Assembly: GCA_030762895.1 (NCBI GenBank)
Contig: CM061070.1
Location: forward strand, 80,095,291-80,159,290
Direction: 5' to 3'
DNA length: 64,000 bases
Source: Sophora flavescens
Lineage: Eukaryota > Streptophyta > Magnoliopsida > Fabales > Fabaceae
Shown: one piece after another, positions 47,601 to 58,655 of the stretch
Numbering within the stretch: the stretch's first letter is position 1
Layout of the letters: the number at the start of each line of letters is the position of its first letter
The notes under the pieces: generated by a model
Told to the model about the DNA's origin: nothing
The model's input: only the letters and a program-made list of their open reading frames with translations
The model's database searches: none
Translations under genes and position numbers: made by a program

Positions 47601-47615
47601 AATCGGGGTGTTACA
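44603..47615. mobile_element. Solo LTR related to the chromovirus LTRs
   Basis: This 3013-bp segment starts TGTGACACCCTCTACCCCGC, ends GGGGTGTTACA, and is flanked by a perfect 5-bp duplication CCCCA (44598-44602 and 47616-47620). Its left two thirds match the 22349-24864 LTR in order (ACAGAGCTGG, GCATGTGGATCCA, GGCCA..AAGCAC blocks). Its right third, including the U3 side, is different and lacks the GACACAGCTGTGTC array. It splits the long left arm of the element at 44458-48457. Confidence 0.92.
45765..45940. repeat. Palindrome cluster of the AGCACGGCCGTGCT type
   Basis: About seven units related to the perfect palindrome AGCACGGCCGTGCT, for example GAGCACGAGCGTGCTC and AAGCATGGGCATGCTT, lie in 175 bp. 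The chromovirus LTRs have only three such units at the matching place (23511-23570 and 31118-31185). Confidence 0.85.
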
Positions 47616-47821
47616 CCCCAGGTATTTCAATTTTAATACATCGGGTTTTAATTGCACCAATTGAGTCCCTTATGTATCACAATTGTGCTATTTTGGTCCC
47701 GAGATATCACAGTTATGCAATTTTCAACGCCAGTAACCTACGTGGCACACGTGGGATCGATTTGACACTTAATGAGGTCGGCTTGACAACTTACATGGCA
47801 TTCCTATATGTCAATTAGGTA

Positions 47822-48150
47822 ATGTTTGATTGAAGTGGAATAGAGGTTAGGGGAGCAAAATCCCTCCTTAAGTGAGTTTTGACTCCCCTCGAATAATGGG
47901 GGGAGGAGATGGATTTTAAAACATTTCACATATATTGACTAAAATATCCCAACTTATTCATTTTAAAATAAATAATTATAAGGTTTAAAAATAAATTTAT
48001 TTTAAAATCCCTCCCCTCCCATCTCCTCAACCAAACATAAAAGTGATATTCCCCTCCCCTCTTAACCAAACACAATATCTAATTAAAATCCCTCCCCTCC
48101 CTTTCCTTCCCTCAATTAAAATCCCTCATTTGAACCAAACATACTCTTAA
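47822..48150. mobile_element. Possible MITE in the centre of the long-TIR element
   Basis: GTTTGATTGAAG near the left and GAACCAAACATAC near the right are inverted, with purine-rich and pyrimidine-rich (CCCCTCCC) inner arms. The ends and duplications are not certain. Confidence 0.35.
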
Positions 48151-48457
48151 AGTGTGTAAGGTATTAATAATGTCATATAGTAATGTCATTTAAGTTGTCA
48201 AGCCGACCTTATTAAGTGTCAAATCTGTCCCACGTGTGCCACGTAGGATACTGACATTCAAAATTGCATAATTGTGATATTTGGGGACCAAAATAGCACA
48301 ATCGTTATACCTGAGGGACCCAATTGATGCAATTGAAACCCGAGAGACCAAAATTGCACAATCGCGATACCTGGGGGACCCAATTATCGTAATTGAAACT
48401 TGATGGACGAAAATCACACAATCATAATACTTAGGGGACCAAAAGTATAATTAAGGC

Positions 48458-50561
48458 AAAAAAAAAATTATACTAATAGTTTTATGTGACTCGGGTTCAT
48501 GTCTGTATCACAGCTGTATGCATCAAAAATCATTTTGGTCGGGTATAAATTTTTTTTTTTGTGAAAGAGAATATTTTTTTTTGGATGAGATGTTTGTTCC
48601 AGTATCTAAAATTACAGTTCAAGTTATGGTCATGTGCGATTTTTGTTCTAGTAATTTTTTTTAGCACATTCGGTTTCAATACTTTTCAATGTTACAAATT
48701 CGGTTATTCTATCCAATACTCATCACTATTTCAATGATCAACAGAGGAACCACGGTTTTAAACACATAAAACCTCTGGTAGAGCTTCAATCGTAAAGGAT
48801 CTTGTGATGAAACCAAAAGAACGGTCTTCAAAGGAAGAATGAAACCAATAAATGATAGAGAGGAACAGGTGAATCATATTGAAGCGGGGAAACAAAAGAG
48901 AGAAACTAAACTAGAAATTTTGTGCGTTTAGAGCAGTGGTTATTTTCTGTTGATCATTGAAAAAAATTAACATACATTGGATGGAAGGACTGAATTTGCA
49001 ATATTGGAAAAATAGGACCAAATGTGCTAAAAAAAATTTTATGGACCCAAATCACATATGACCAATAATTTATGATTAAAAGTGCAATTAATCCTAAAAA
49101 CTATCCTAATTTAAAATTGATGGAAGCCATAAAAATAGACGGTTATGATCTTGAGAGTACTGAAGTAGGGTGGGGATGACAGCAGGGATTTTCTTTTTTC
49201 TTTTGTCGTGAGGTGATTACAGGAGAGACTCGTGCGGCCCTCCCTTGAAAGTCACGTTGGCCAACTGGGTGCTTTATTGGGCTTTACTAGGAATTTTTAT
49301 TTACTTTTAATATTTTAAAAAATCCCGATGCTCAAATGGCAAATTCAATTACTCTAATATTTTTTATTTATAAATATATAAATATTAAATATATTTTTAT
49401 ATTCTTAAAATTAAATGTGCTATTTTTATTTAACATTTTGTGATATTAATTAATTTTATTAAATTTTAGTATATGTTTCTTACATTATTAATCAATTACA
49501 AATTATCTTATAAATGATTTTTATAGTAATTAATATAAAATTCAAATATTTTAAATAATTTCACGCCTCATAAAACTTTTTTGGTAGAAGAAAGAGAAAG
49601 AAAAGAAACTAAAGCATTACAAACACTAAGGTATTTTTTGGTTTGTCAAAAACGCTAGCATTTAACGGATGGAGAATTAGTCTAGTTTAGCAATCGTTTT
49701 TAAAATTAGTGTATAACGTTTTTTATTAGTATATAACGTTTTATCCGGACGTTACTTGAAGTAGCGTTTGAGCTTATAGCGTATAGTGTATCATTTTTTA
49801 TCTTAATTAAATTCCTTACTTATTCTTCACTGACAAAGTAAAATATTAATTGAAATCTTTAATATTGATTAGTTAGAATTAATATCACTATTTAAATTTA
49901 AATTTAAGATAAAAAAATAGGAATTATATTTTTATTTATAAAAAATCGTATAAAAATATATCGATATTATTATTTTATTCCATATTAATTATAAAAAATA
50001 ACTAAAATAAATAAATATTAAAATTAAAATTTAATATTTTAATCTTTGAAATGATAAATAATTTAAAATAAATTAAAGTGTTAAATTGAATATTTTTTTA
50101 AAATAAATAATACAAATAATATATATATATATATAAATACATACATATATATATATATATATAACTTATATAAAAAAAATCATGCAAACATGTCCTTTTT
50201 ATGTTATCTTACATTATAAGAAGAATTTTGTATTGAAATATGGTAAAATTCCTTGTTGAGAAAATATTTATTAAATTATTTTTATGTTTAGCATTTTCTT
50301 GTATTTTAGATTTGCAGTCGGTCCTACAGTCACCCCTTTCACGTCACCTGGTTGGTTTCTTCTATTTGGAAAATCCCGTGACCATTACACAGCGTTTTGT
50401 CGGGGGAATGAAGGGGAGAGAAGTGCTTTTTTATAAAACTTTTGTTTGTTTTTTTTTTCCCCAATATTTTTCTTTTGGAGGGAATTGGATGTGAATAAAA
50501 TTTTTCCTCAGTTGATTTCAACTCCCCTCCAATATTGGAGGATTTAGAGAGGAGTGGATTT
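48458..50561. other. AT-rich intergenic DNA with an (AT)n tract
   Basis: No gene is supported. A dinucleotide AT microsatellite with short interruptions lies at about 50118-50163. The short frame at 50240-50494 lacks any recognisable domain. Confidence 0.6.
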
Positions 50562-50878
50562 AGTGTATTTGGATAAGCGTTTGACAAACGTGATTTTGGT
50601 TATAATTGATTTTATAGAATTGATTTCAATATAATCGAGTTTGAAGTAAAGTGATTTATGTTTGGATGTTATTACTTTCAAAGAAAGTTTGATATAAAAC
50701 TTAGTATAATTTTTCAATCCAAAAGCAGAAGCTACTCCAAGCTGCTTCTGGTAGAATCAATTTTTGATGCAAAATTGATTCATCAAACGTATAACCAAAC
50801 ACTTCTTTTTTTAACAGAATCACGTTTGACAGGTGCAGAAACACTTCTGGTGTCTCCAGAAGTGAAACCAAACACACT
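50562..50878. mobile_element. Probable MITE
   Basis: Inverted ends AGTGTATTTGG (50562-50572) and CCAAACACACT bound about 317 bp. An inner part holds a small palindrome (CACTTCTGGTGTCTCCAGAAGTG near 50851, written here only to its core TTCTGG/CCAGAA). The target duplication is not clear. Confidence 0.45.
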
Positions 50879-51697
50879 GTTAAAACATTTGGAATAAATG
50901 GACTAAAATATCTCTACTAATATTTGTTTGAATTCTATGTTGATAAGGATATTAAAATAAATAGGTTTTAAAATTTCTGTTTTCTGAACCAAAAATGAAA
51001 ATGAAAAGTGTATTCCATTAAAATTCTTCCCTTTTCCTCCTCTAAACCCAACACACCTTACCAACTCTTACCAACTTAGTTTGAATTTAAATTAATAATA
51101 CTTTTTAATTTAGATGTATTATGTTACGTTTGTGTTGATACATATATTATTTTTATATTTTTATCTTTAGTCAATTGATTACGTAAATTTAAATTTTTGG
51201 ATCAGAAATAATAATTTGATAAAATCCGCTTTAATAACTATATATTGATTTTAAATTAACATCATATACACATATTATTTAATAATATTTTAAATATTCC
51301 AGTCAAAAAAAATTATTTTTAATATTATATAAATCTAATTTAACAAACAAAACTTAAAAAGAGTTTCTTACTTTCCTATTCATACTGTTACTTACTAAAA
51401 ATATAACACAACTGTTGCAAACTATCTAATGATATGCATAAATATTGTTTCACTTGTTTATTAAAAATAATTGTCTTTTTTATGTCTAGAATAGTAGGAA
51501 TAGTACCTATGGCACCGCACCAAAGTTTTGTTCATTTAACAACTGATACATCAGCATATTATGTACATACTGAATTGATATAGAACTTGAATCTCTTTGC
51601 ATCAAGTTCGATGGATGCATTGTGTATATTGAGAATGTGTTTGTATCGTTTATTCAAACATGTCTATTTGAAAAGTGTTTTTTTTAAGTTGTATCTC
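50879..51697. other. No gene; AT-rich
   Basis: No coding frame, RNA gene or paired repeat is supported in this stretch. Confidence 0.5.
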
Positions 51698-51707
51698 TTG
51701 ATAATTA

Positions 51708-51942
51708 TTTGTTTTTTTGTTACAAAAGTTTAGATTAGGGTAAGGATAGATGTCATGTAATGACAGAGCCAACCACCAACCTCTATAAGAATTTCTAATG
51801 GAATTTACGGCTTTCCTGTTCTAGCCCACAACACAAATTCGTTTTGGATAAGTTATAAATCGAAGGGAAGTAGGTATCGAACCCGTGATCTGACTAACAG
51901 GACAACGAAAACTTTACCAACTGATCCACCTCATGGAGACTA
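51708..51942 (-). mobile_element. tRNA-derived SINE
   Basis: Read on the minus strand, the element begins with a tRNA-like head: an A-box-like GGATCAGTTGGTAAAG and a B box GGTTCGATACC, spaced as in Pol III promoters. It has an unrelated body and ends in an A-rich tail (AACAAAAAAACAAA). A perfect 10-bp duplication TTGATAATTA flanks it (51698-51707 and 51943-51952). The length is about 235 bp. Confidence 0.88.
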
Positions 51943-51952
51943 TTGATAATTA

Positions 51953-52470
51953 ATATGATCTAAACACATGCGGACACTTCATATTTCTTTGCTTTTGATT
52001 ATTTACAAAAATAAAATCTTACTTGCCGTTTTTCTTGTACAGTCTATAAAAGTACATTTTAAGGACATTTTTTTGTTGCATTCAAGAATATGAACACTTG
52101 AGAAAAATATAAAATTAATATAGTCTTGGGGATGATTATTGCTTGTTTGGTTCAGATTATTTTCAATATAATTTTTAAGATAATTATGTTGAAATTTATG
52201 TAAGAGGAATTTTCCCCTAACATGATTTGTATACATGATTTTGCAAAGTAAAATCTAAAACAAATAGGATATTTTTTGTATAATCCCATTTCTCAATCTT
52301 AAAGGTAGCCGCATGAAATAAAGAACAATCCTATTCTCTCATGAAAATTGGATTCTGGAGATGTTAGAGGACCCAGATTTTTTATTTTGGGATGTAGCAC
52401 AGACAGGCATTTTAAAAACTTAATCATTGTGAGAGCCCCCTCCAACAAATTGTAGATCCTACCTAGTAGA
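51953..52470. other. No gene; AT-rich
   Basis: The short frame at 52003-52236 has no recognisable domain. Nothing else is seen. Confidence 0.5.
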
Positions 52471-52479
52471 TAAATTTTA

Positions 52480-52838
52480 GGTTTAATTGTATTTTTTGTC
52501 CCTCTATTTTACTATTTGGGCGATTTTGGTTTCCCAGTTTTTTTTACTTGATTTTAGTCCCCATATTTTAAAAATGTATAATTTTGATCTATCTGTATGT
52601 TAACATCCAATAATTAATGGTGTAGCTAACATGACTTGTGATATTCTAACCTTACTTACGTTTTCTAACAAGTGATGTCATAAGTGAATGTTGATTTGGA
52701 ATGTTAATTATTGGATATTAACATACAAATAGACCAAAATTACACATTTTTAAAATGCGGGAACTAAAATCGAGCGAAAAAATCGAGGGATAAAAATCGT
52801 CCAAACAATAAAATAGAGGATAAAAATACAATTAAGCC
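52480..52838. mobile_element. Mutator-like MITE with long inverted repeats
   Basis: The 359-bp element begins GGTTTAATTGTATTTTT and ends AAAAATACAATTAAGCC. The arms pair over most of their length (TTGGATGTTAACAT-type text is mirrored). Flanking 9-mers TAAATTTTA (52471-52479) and TAAAATTTA (52839-52847) differ at one position, a size typical of Mutator-like elements. Confidence 0.7.
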
Positions 52839-53049
52839 TAAAATTTATTTATAACCGGAGACATCCCTACTGAAATGTATAACATAACTACGCCTGTGGA
52901 TTTTAATATTCCCGTATCAGTTTGCTTAACTAAAAAATTATCAATTTTACTTGGTGAGTGCTTCGGTGCCCACCAAATTTTTAGGGTAAATTTTACCTCT
53001 TGATATTTTAATATTATTCAATCCATGAATCTAGTTTATTTATTATTAC

Positions 53050-53238
53050 TCATATTAATTTTATTTTTCTATCATATTCTCTATCATCACAATATTCACA
53101 ATAATAATTCATATGTTTTTCACATGTGTTTGTAGCTTCAGCTTTTAATTCTTGTATTAATTTTTTTAGTGTATCTTGATTAGTTAAATCTAACATACTT
53201 AACTTGTGTACAAGTTTTTCTATATTTTGGGAATCCAT
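53050..53238 (-). CDS. Small ORF directly downstream of the primer site
   Basis: This 62-codon frame starts MDSQNIEKL, 19 bp after the primer-binding site. It is predicted to be helical, with a Cys/His-containing stretch (CEKHMNYYCEYC) near its end. I do not recognise a domain. By position it would be one of the small ORFs between movement protein and VAP. It may be cut short by the left border of the insertion or by decay. Confidence 0.5.
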   Translation of the reverse strand: MDSQNIEKLVHKLSMLDLTNQDTLKKLIQELKAEATNTCEKHMNYYCEYCDDREYDRKIKLI

Positions 53239-53256
53239 AAAACCTTTTAATACTTA

Positions 53257-53268
53257 GCTCTGATACCA
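53257..53268 (-). other. tRNA-Met primer-binding site of the pararetrovirus
   Basis: The minus strand reads TGGTATCAGAGC, the exact complement of the plant initiator tRNA-Met 3' end, and marks position 1 of caulimovirid genomes. Confidence 0.9.
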
Positions 53269-53479
53269 AAATGGTACCACCCTATTAATAATTTTATTTT
53301 TATATTCATAATTTTTATATTCAGGGTAGTATTTATACATAATTTGGGCAGTACTCATGCATAATTTGGGTTACTAATAATTCATACCCATATTCACTTA
53401 TAGATTCATCTATTTCTACTAATTCTTTGATTATTTGTTTTCATTCTTCTTTGCAAAATGCTAATTGTAGTATTTATTG

Positions 53480-54072
53480 TACTTGTTTTAGATAAAGTTC
53501 TTCTTGCCAATGTTGATGTTTTAATTCGTTAATTATTATTTGCTTACAATCTTTGGGTATTTTGATAGTTAATATACTTAATATTTCCTGGTCCATTTAA
53601 TCATCTAATAAGTCATATTCTTCATATATATCGGATAACGATAGTCTATCATACTCAAAAGTCAATCATATTTCTTCCATGTAATTCCATTATATATCCA
53701 ATGATATATGTGTTAAATAATAGTCTTCTTGTCTATACTGAGCTTTTATTTTCTCAATTATTAATTGTTTTCAATCGATAGGTAAGTTCATCACTAAAAC
53801 GCTCATTATTTCTTTCTCTATTTGGTCATCAAATTCTGAATATATTTCCATTAGTTAGTAGATCTGGATGCCTTACTTTCTTGTTTTATAGTTTTTCTGG
53901 TTTCCTCATAATTTTCCATATTTATTAATTCATTTTCTTTTTCTATTAGTCGTCTTTCAATCCATTTTCTATATCTATTATTTGGGTCTTTTTCTATATA
54001 ATAATCTAAGGTTCCTGCAAGGTTTCTTATTTCATTTTTAATTTCATCTTTCCTTGATTTAAAGTCAAACAT
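53480..54072 (-). pseudogene. Small viral ORF region with an internal duplicated segment
   Basis: An open frame (53851-54072, 73 codons, Lys/Glu-rich, starts MFDFKSRKDE) lies just after the movement protein. The following DNA has the same kind of composition but several stops. Two segments (about 53740-53830 and 53480-53600) translate to similar peptides sharing the pattern E-I-(L/M)-S, then P-x-D and K-Q-x-I-I, followed by Q-E and Y-L, at the same spacing, about 250 bp apart. This suggests an ancient internal duplication in a small viral protein. The function is unknown. Confidence 0.45.
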
Positions 54073-54127
54073 CCAAAGTTCCTATATATCTCTCACATCC
54101 TATTTGTTAAATATTGAGCTAGGTCTC

Positions 54128-54950
54128 TTACTTGATTTGATAATTTATTAATATTTTCTTCTTCATCAGTTTTTTTTTTTGTTCTAGAAAAGTAATTGGT
54201 TTTGTAATTAAATTTAATAATTTTGGTTTATTTATAAAGATTCCTAATTCTGTTATTTCGTTTCTTTTGGGATAATAATTTTTTCCTATTTCTTCAAATA
54301 ACCTTGGTACATCTATCCTGGCATTAGTTCTGAAGGTAATATTATGGTGAGAATTTGTTAATGCATAATTAACACAATAAGCTACTGAGAAGGTTTTATC
54401 TCCTGATCTCATTAAATTGCTTCTTAGAAATCTATGTTCTAGAGTTAATGATTGATATAATATTTGGGTATCTAATGGTATTCCAATATTTGGGTGGATC
54501 TCAAATTTCAATTTGACATAAGCTATATTTCCTTCTATTACTCCTAATGTTTTATCCTTTAGATCAGTTATTCTATCATCTTTTAAGATCAATTCTATAG
54601 GCGAATTTATTCCTTCCTGAAAAGTGGCTCTAATTAAAACATGTATAGCTCCTATGTGAATATATCCTATATTTTTTCTATATTATTCCTTTTTTAAATT
54701 CCTTTTTAATTCTGTTAATTTCCTTTTATTTAGCAATTATATACAAGTATTTCCTTGTGCTTCTAATATATCAATAGGTGTTTCAATAATTATCTTTCCA
54801 CAGTATATAATATTTTCTTTCTGATTAAATCTCTTCATTATTCCTCCAAGTTTCTTCATATTTGCATCTTTTACTAAGTTTAAATCATCTTTTTGTATTT
54901 TCTGAAATAATTTTGGATCTATTAAGATACTCCCTTCATATTCCCATCTT
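54128..54950 (-). pseudogene. Movement protein of the pararetrovirus, broken
   Basis: The open part (54128-54592, 154 codons) contains GVIEGNIAYVKLKFEIHPN, then LEHRFLRSN and a block with NYALTNSHH, features of the caulimovirid movement protein (30K superfamily), which modifies plasmodesmata for cell-to-cell spread. Movement-protein-like sequence continues upstream to about 54950, but stops interrupt it near 54736 and 54689. No intact start was identified. It lies between the viral promoter region and the primer site. Confidence 0.8.
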
Positions 54951-55183
54951 CTTCAGTAATTTATAAATGTTGTATGTCATTACTATCAATTTTTTCTCTC
55001 TCAATTTCAGATATTATTATTTTCTAATAAAATAACTGAAAGGGTTGATAAATCATACCTGACCGGTATTTTTCTTTCAAGATTAACCTTGAATTCTTTT
55101 GCCCATTGGTGCTTCCGCTTAGTCAAGTTGAACGAGGTTCAATAGTAAAGTAATTGGAGAAACTTTAGTAATAAAAGGTAGTA

Positions 55184-55463
55184 TTTATTGATGATAAGTA
55201 GAGGGAAATACATAGGAACATAATGGATTCACTCTCAAGAATCCAACTAACACTTCTAAGGCGGCTAGCACAATTCTCTATCAAAGAGAACTTCTCAGAC
55301 ACGAGAGGTTTTTCTGAATGAAAACTCTGCCTTGCCTCAGCATAAGATGACTTATTTATTCACCTAAGGGTGCTAGGTAATTTACACAAAAGTCCTTACT
55401 ATCTACATCAGTTCTTCAATAAGACTTTCAATAATTCACATGTTGACGTATGCGCTTACGTCA
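55184..55463 (-). promoter_or_regulatory. Viral promoter and polyadenylation region
   Basis: On the minus strand, in order: the palindrome TGACGTAAGCGCATACGTCA (55444-55463), which contains two TGACG motifs as in the as-1 element of 35S-type promoters; an AATAAATAA TATA-like box (55352-55360), about 85 bp downstream; and AATAAA (55184-55189), about 165 bp after that. This order is that of a caulimovirid promoter with terminal redundancy. It lies between TAV and movement-protein regions. Confidence 0.7.
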
Positions 55464-55609
55464 TTCTTCTATTATTGCATCATCTGAGTCTTTATCCTCC
55501 TGCCGACGGTCATTATTGTCCTTTTTTGCCACGCATCTTTCACATGTATGATTTCCATTCTGCTTTATCATCGAACAAAGTTGATCGAGGACAGCTGTAC
55601 GGTAGTTCA

Positions 55610-56692
55610 TTCATAGTCCTTGAAGTGTGTAGAAAGGTAGTTCAAAATTCGTCAGTAATGCTAATTCTTGTTCTTTAATTATTTTACCAGTTGTCTTGCT
55701 TAGAAGCAAAGTACGTGGTCCCTTGTATAATGCTTTGATGAGGGAAACTTTTCCAATTATTTGACAATGGGTGAAAATGCTTGCTAGCTAGTTGGCCGGA
55801 ATTATAGTAATTCGGTCTTCATTGTAGTCTTCTCTAGTTGGTTCATCTTTCATAAAGAAGCTATTGTTGCTTTCTCCAATAAAGATTAAGTGATTTGCAG
55901 GTTGCCTAGTGACGAAGTCAGGATAGGCTGAGTAAAATTTCAAGAAGACAGTCCTTTCTTTTGCAACATTTCTTTTGTAATTCTGAATGGCTTCCTTCAG
56001 ACTATATGGGAACAGACTAATTTCTTCTAAAACTTTGTTTAAATAAAGACATTCAATAAGTCCAAACTAGAACATATTAAATGCCAGTATTGATGATGCT
56101 CCTGAAGAAATTATAGCTTTAACTCCAAATATATTTCGGTTTACCATGTAGAAACAATTAATTTTTTCTTTTTCAGACCAGTTGGTTAGTCTTTTTAGGT
56201 TTTCAGAGAATTTTTCTTTTGAAAACAGGACTTGAAGTTCATGGTCTTTTCTGGAAGTAATTTGGTAGTCATCAATGGAAGAATGAATTCTTCCGAGTAC
56301 TCTCATAGAAGTCTTTGGTTCTAGTGGATTCTTTATAGTTTCGGAAAAAGTTATTGGGCCAAGATAAATTTCTTTTTCCTTATTTTGTTTTTCCTGGTGA
56401 TCTTTCATAGCCTTTTCCCGATGATCTTTCAAAGCCCTTTCCGCTTTTCTTGTGTTTGAAATCCTTTGTGATATACTCCAGAAGTTCCTATACAATGAGG
56501 GGCTGCTTTGTGCCAATCATCATAAATCCCTGGAAATGGTCCATTGAAAATAATATACCATTTCTCCGTAGTGCTTTCCTGTACCTGTTGTTTGATTTCT
56601 TTCAAGACATCTTCTTCTGAAGATTCTCCTCTGGCCTCTAGTTGAAGTTCTAATACTTCAATATTTGTCTTGATCAGATCTAATTCATTCAA
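55610..56692 (-). pseudogene. TAV/viroplasmin (inclusion-body protein) of the pararetrovirus
   Basis: The first part (56429-56692) starts MNELDLIKTN with a helical, charged segment and then the viroplasmin signature KWYIIFNGPFPGIYDDWHKA, which resembles the N-terminal domain of RNase HI-type hybrid-binding modules. A frameshift near 56510 moves the rest into the frame open from 56516 to 56067, followed by a TAG stop and further coding-like sequence to about 55.6 kb. In related viruses the protein forms the replication body and lets ribosomes reinitiate on the polycistronic RNA. Confidence 0.82.
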
Positions 56693-56745
56693 TTTATGGT
56701 TTTCTATTACTTTTTGAAGTTGTAGCTGCTTCTTTATTGCTTCAA

Positions 56746-58655
56746 CTATTTGTTACTCCATTCTCTTGATAGTATATCTGCAAGAACATTTTTATCTCCT
56801 TTAATATGGAAGATGGAGTAATTATATTCGGTAAGTTTCATTTACCATCTAATCAATCTTCATTGCTTGTAAGTTCCTTTATGGTTTAAGTTCTTAAAAC
56901 CTGCGACATAAGTCGAATCTGTTCGTACAATAAATTCTTTATCAAGTATATAGATTTGATGTTTCTCTAACATTCGGATTAGTGCTAGTGTTTCCTTTTC
57001 ATGAGTAAGATAATTAATTTCACTGTCTGAAAAAGTTCCAGACATGTATCAGCATAGTAATTCCTTTTTGTATCCAGGGGGTTTTGCCTTCATAACACCT
57101 CCCCAACAATCATTTGAGGCATCAGTCTCAATAATAATTAAATCATCATCCGATGGATGATATAGCTCAGGAAGATCCTGACATAAGTATTTCAAGTTAA
57201 TAATAAGTCTTTCATCTTCCTCGGTCCATGACCAGAGAGCATCTTTCTTTAGCTTCTGCTGAAGTACTTTCCTTTCTGCTGCAAGATTCTTAATAAAACC
57301 TTCGTTTGAAATATATGTTAGTAATTCAAGAAATCTCTGCAAATCATTTTTATCCTTTAATTTTGTTGGAAAATCTTGAAGCTTCCTTAATACATGTTGC
57401 TGCATAACAATTTCCCCTTTTTCAATTTCTAATCCTAAGTAATTAATTTTATTTTGAGCTAGAACAACTTTCTTTCTACTTAAAACTACTCCATGCTCAA
57501 GACATTTATTGAGTACTAACTCTATCTTATTGAAGTGGTCATTTATATCTTTATTAGTGAAGACTAATATATCATCAATATAAATAAGACAAAAGTCTTT
57601 AAATTCATTGAGTATAGAATCCATTCTTCGTCGGAAGATTCCTGGTGATTGCTTCATTCCCATTGGTAATACATTCCATTCATATTGACCTTAAGGACAA
57701 CTGAATGATGTTAGTGCTTTAGATTCTTCAGTCAATCCAATTTGGTAAAAACCTGATTTACAATCAAAGGTACTAAACCAATTCATATTTCTAATTCTTT
57801 CAATAATTAAGTCTTTTCTTGGAAGAAAATATGCATCCCCTTCCATGTCTTCATTTATCTGTTTATAATTAATTACCATCCTTCTTTTTCCTCATTTAAT
57901 TTCATCATGGTTCTCTACATAAAAAGCTGGTGCTGGATGCTTACTTTTTGAATGTCTAATTAGTCCTTTTTTACACATTTCTGCAATATCATTTGCAAAT
58001 TCATCTCTATCTTGTTTTGTGTAAATCATTGGTTTACACTTTACTTCTTTTGTTGGATCTTTTAATTTTAAAACAACTAATTCAGTATTTTTATTTCGGA
58101 TCTAAAGGATTTTTACTACATACTTTATCTAAAAGTTTTTCTATATGAGCTGGAATTATTCTATTTGGTTCTAAATTCATTAATACATGGCGAATTTTTG
58201 TACAAATTTTACTGATTATCTCACCACGGTTCCGTTTGCGAGACTCTGATAATTGAGAATAAGTACATTTAGAAAAATTATTAATTAGAATTTTTATAAT
58301 TTCTCGGTGTTGCTTTTGGTTTATATATGGTGTTTTTAAAGTTATATATTCCAAATATTGACAAAAAATGTGCGTATAATCTTAAGAAATTATTTCCAAT
58401 AATCATATCTAATCATGTTTCTTGTTTGTATATTGTAGGTACTATAACTAATTTTTCCTGTATGACTAAAGTAATTCTTTTTGCTATCCAATATAGTGGA
58501 TGTATAAATCCATCTGCAATTTGTATTTTTAGTGGTTTTTCTAATTTTTCCCATTTATCGAAAAGTGCTTCTGTCGCTAGACAAAGACTTGCTTCAGTAT
58601 CTATATAGGCTTCTGTTTCTCTATTACTTTTTTCTACTAGTATTTTTATGTAAGT
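56746..58655 (-). pseudogene. Pol polyprotein (protease, RT, RNase H) of the pararetrovirus
   Basis: At the right end an aspartic-protease-like stretch has AYIDTEASLCLA, with Glu where the family has Gly after Asp-Thr. RT blocks follow: STFDCKSGFYQIGL (motif A), PMGMKQSPGIFRRRMD and CLIYIDDILVFT (catalytic Asp pair), then YLGLEIEKGEI. RNase H shows IIIETDASNDCWGGV and VRTDSTYV. The frame changes near 57890-58090 and has stops near 57691, 57047 and 56858; it ends at 56746-56748. No integrase is present. It is inactive. Confidence 0.92.

Larger units (their letters stand above)
44458..48457. mobile_element. Element with long (about 350 bp) terminal inverted repeats
   Basis: The right arm (about 48180-48457) is the reverse complement of the left arm (44458-44602 continued at 47616-47800). 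Each arm is made of units of about 55 bp: TTTTGGTCCC, then GGGTTTCAATTGCATCAATTGGGTCCCCCAGGTATCGCGATTGTG-type text, ending in a CCTACGTGGCACACGTGGGA block. A-runs on both sides could be the target duplication. Long TIRs of this kind suggest a Mutator-like non-autonomous element. No transposase is present. Confidence 0.7.

Noticed and set aside
51860..51942. Possible tRNA gene
   Set aside because: Pol III boxes are present but no cloverleaf acceptor stem closes; the body, A-rich tail and 10-bp duplication show a SINE.
55370..55678. A 102-codon plus-strand frame in the viral intergenic region
   Set aside because: It runs antisense to the viral promoter and the TAV end and has no domain.
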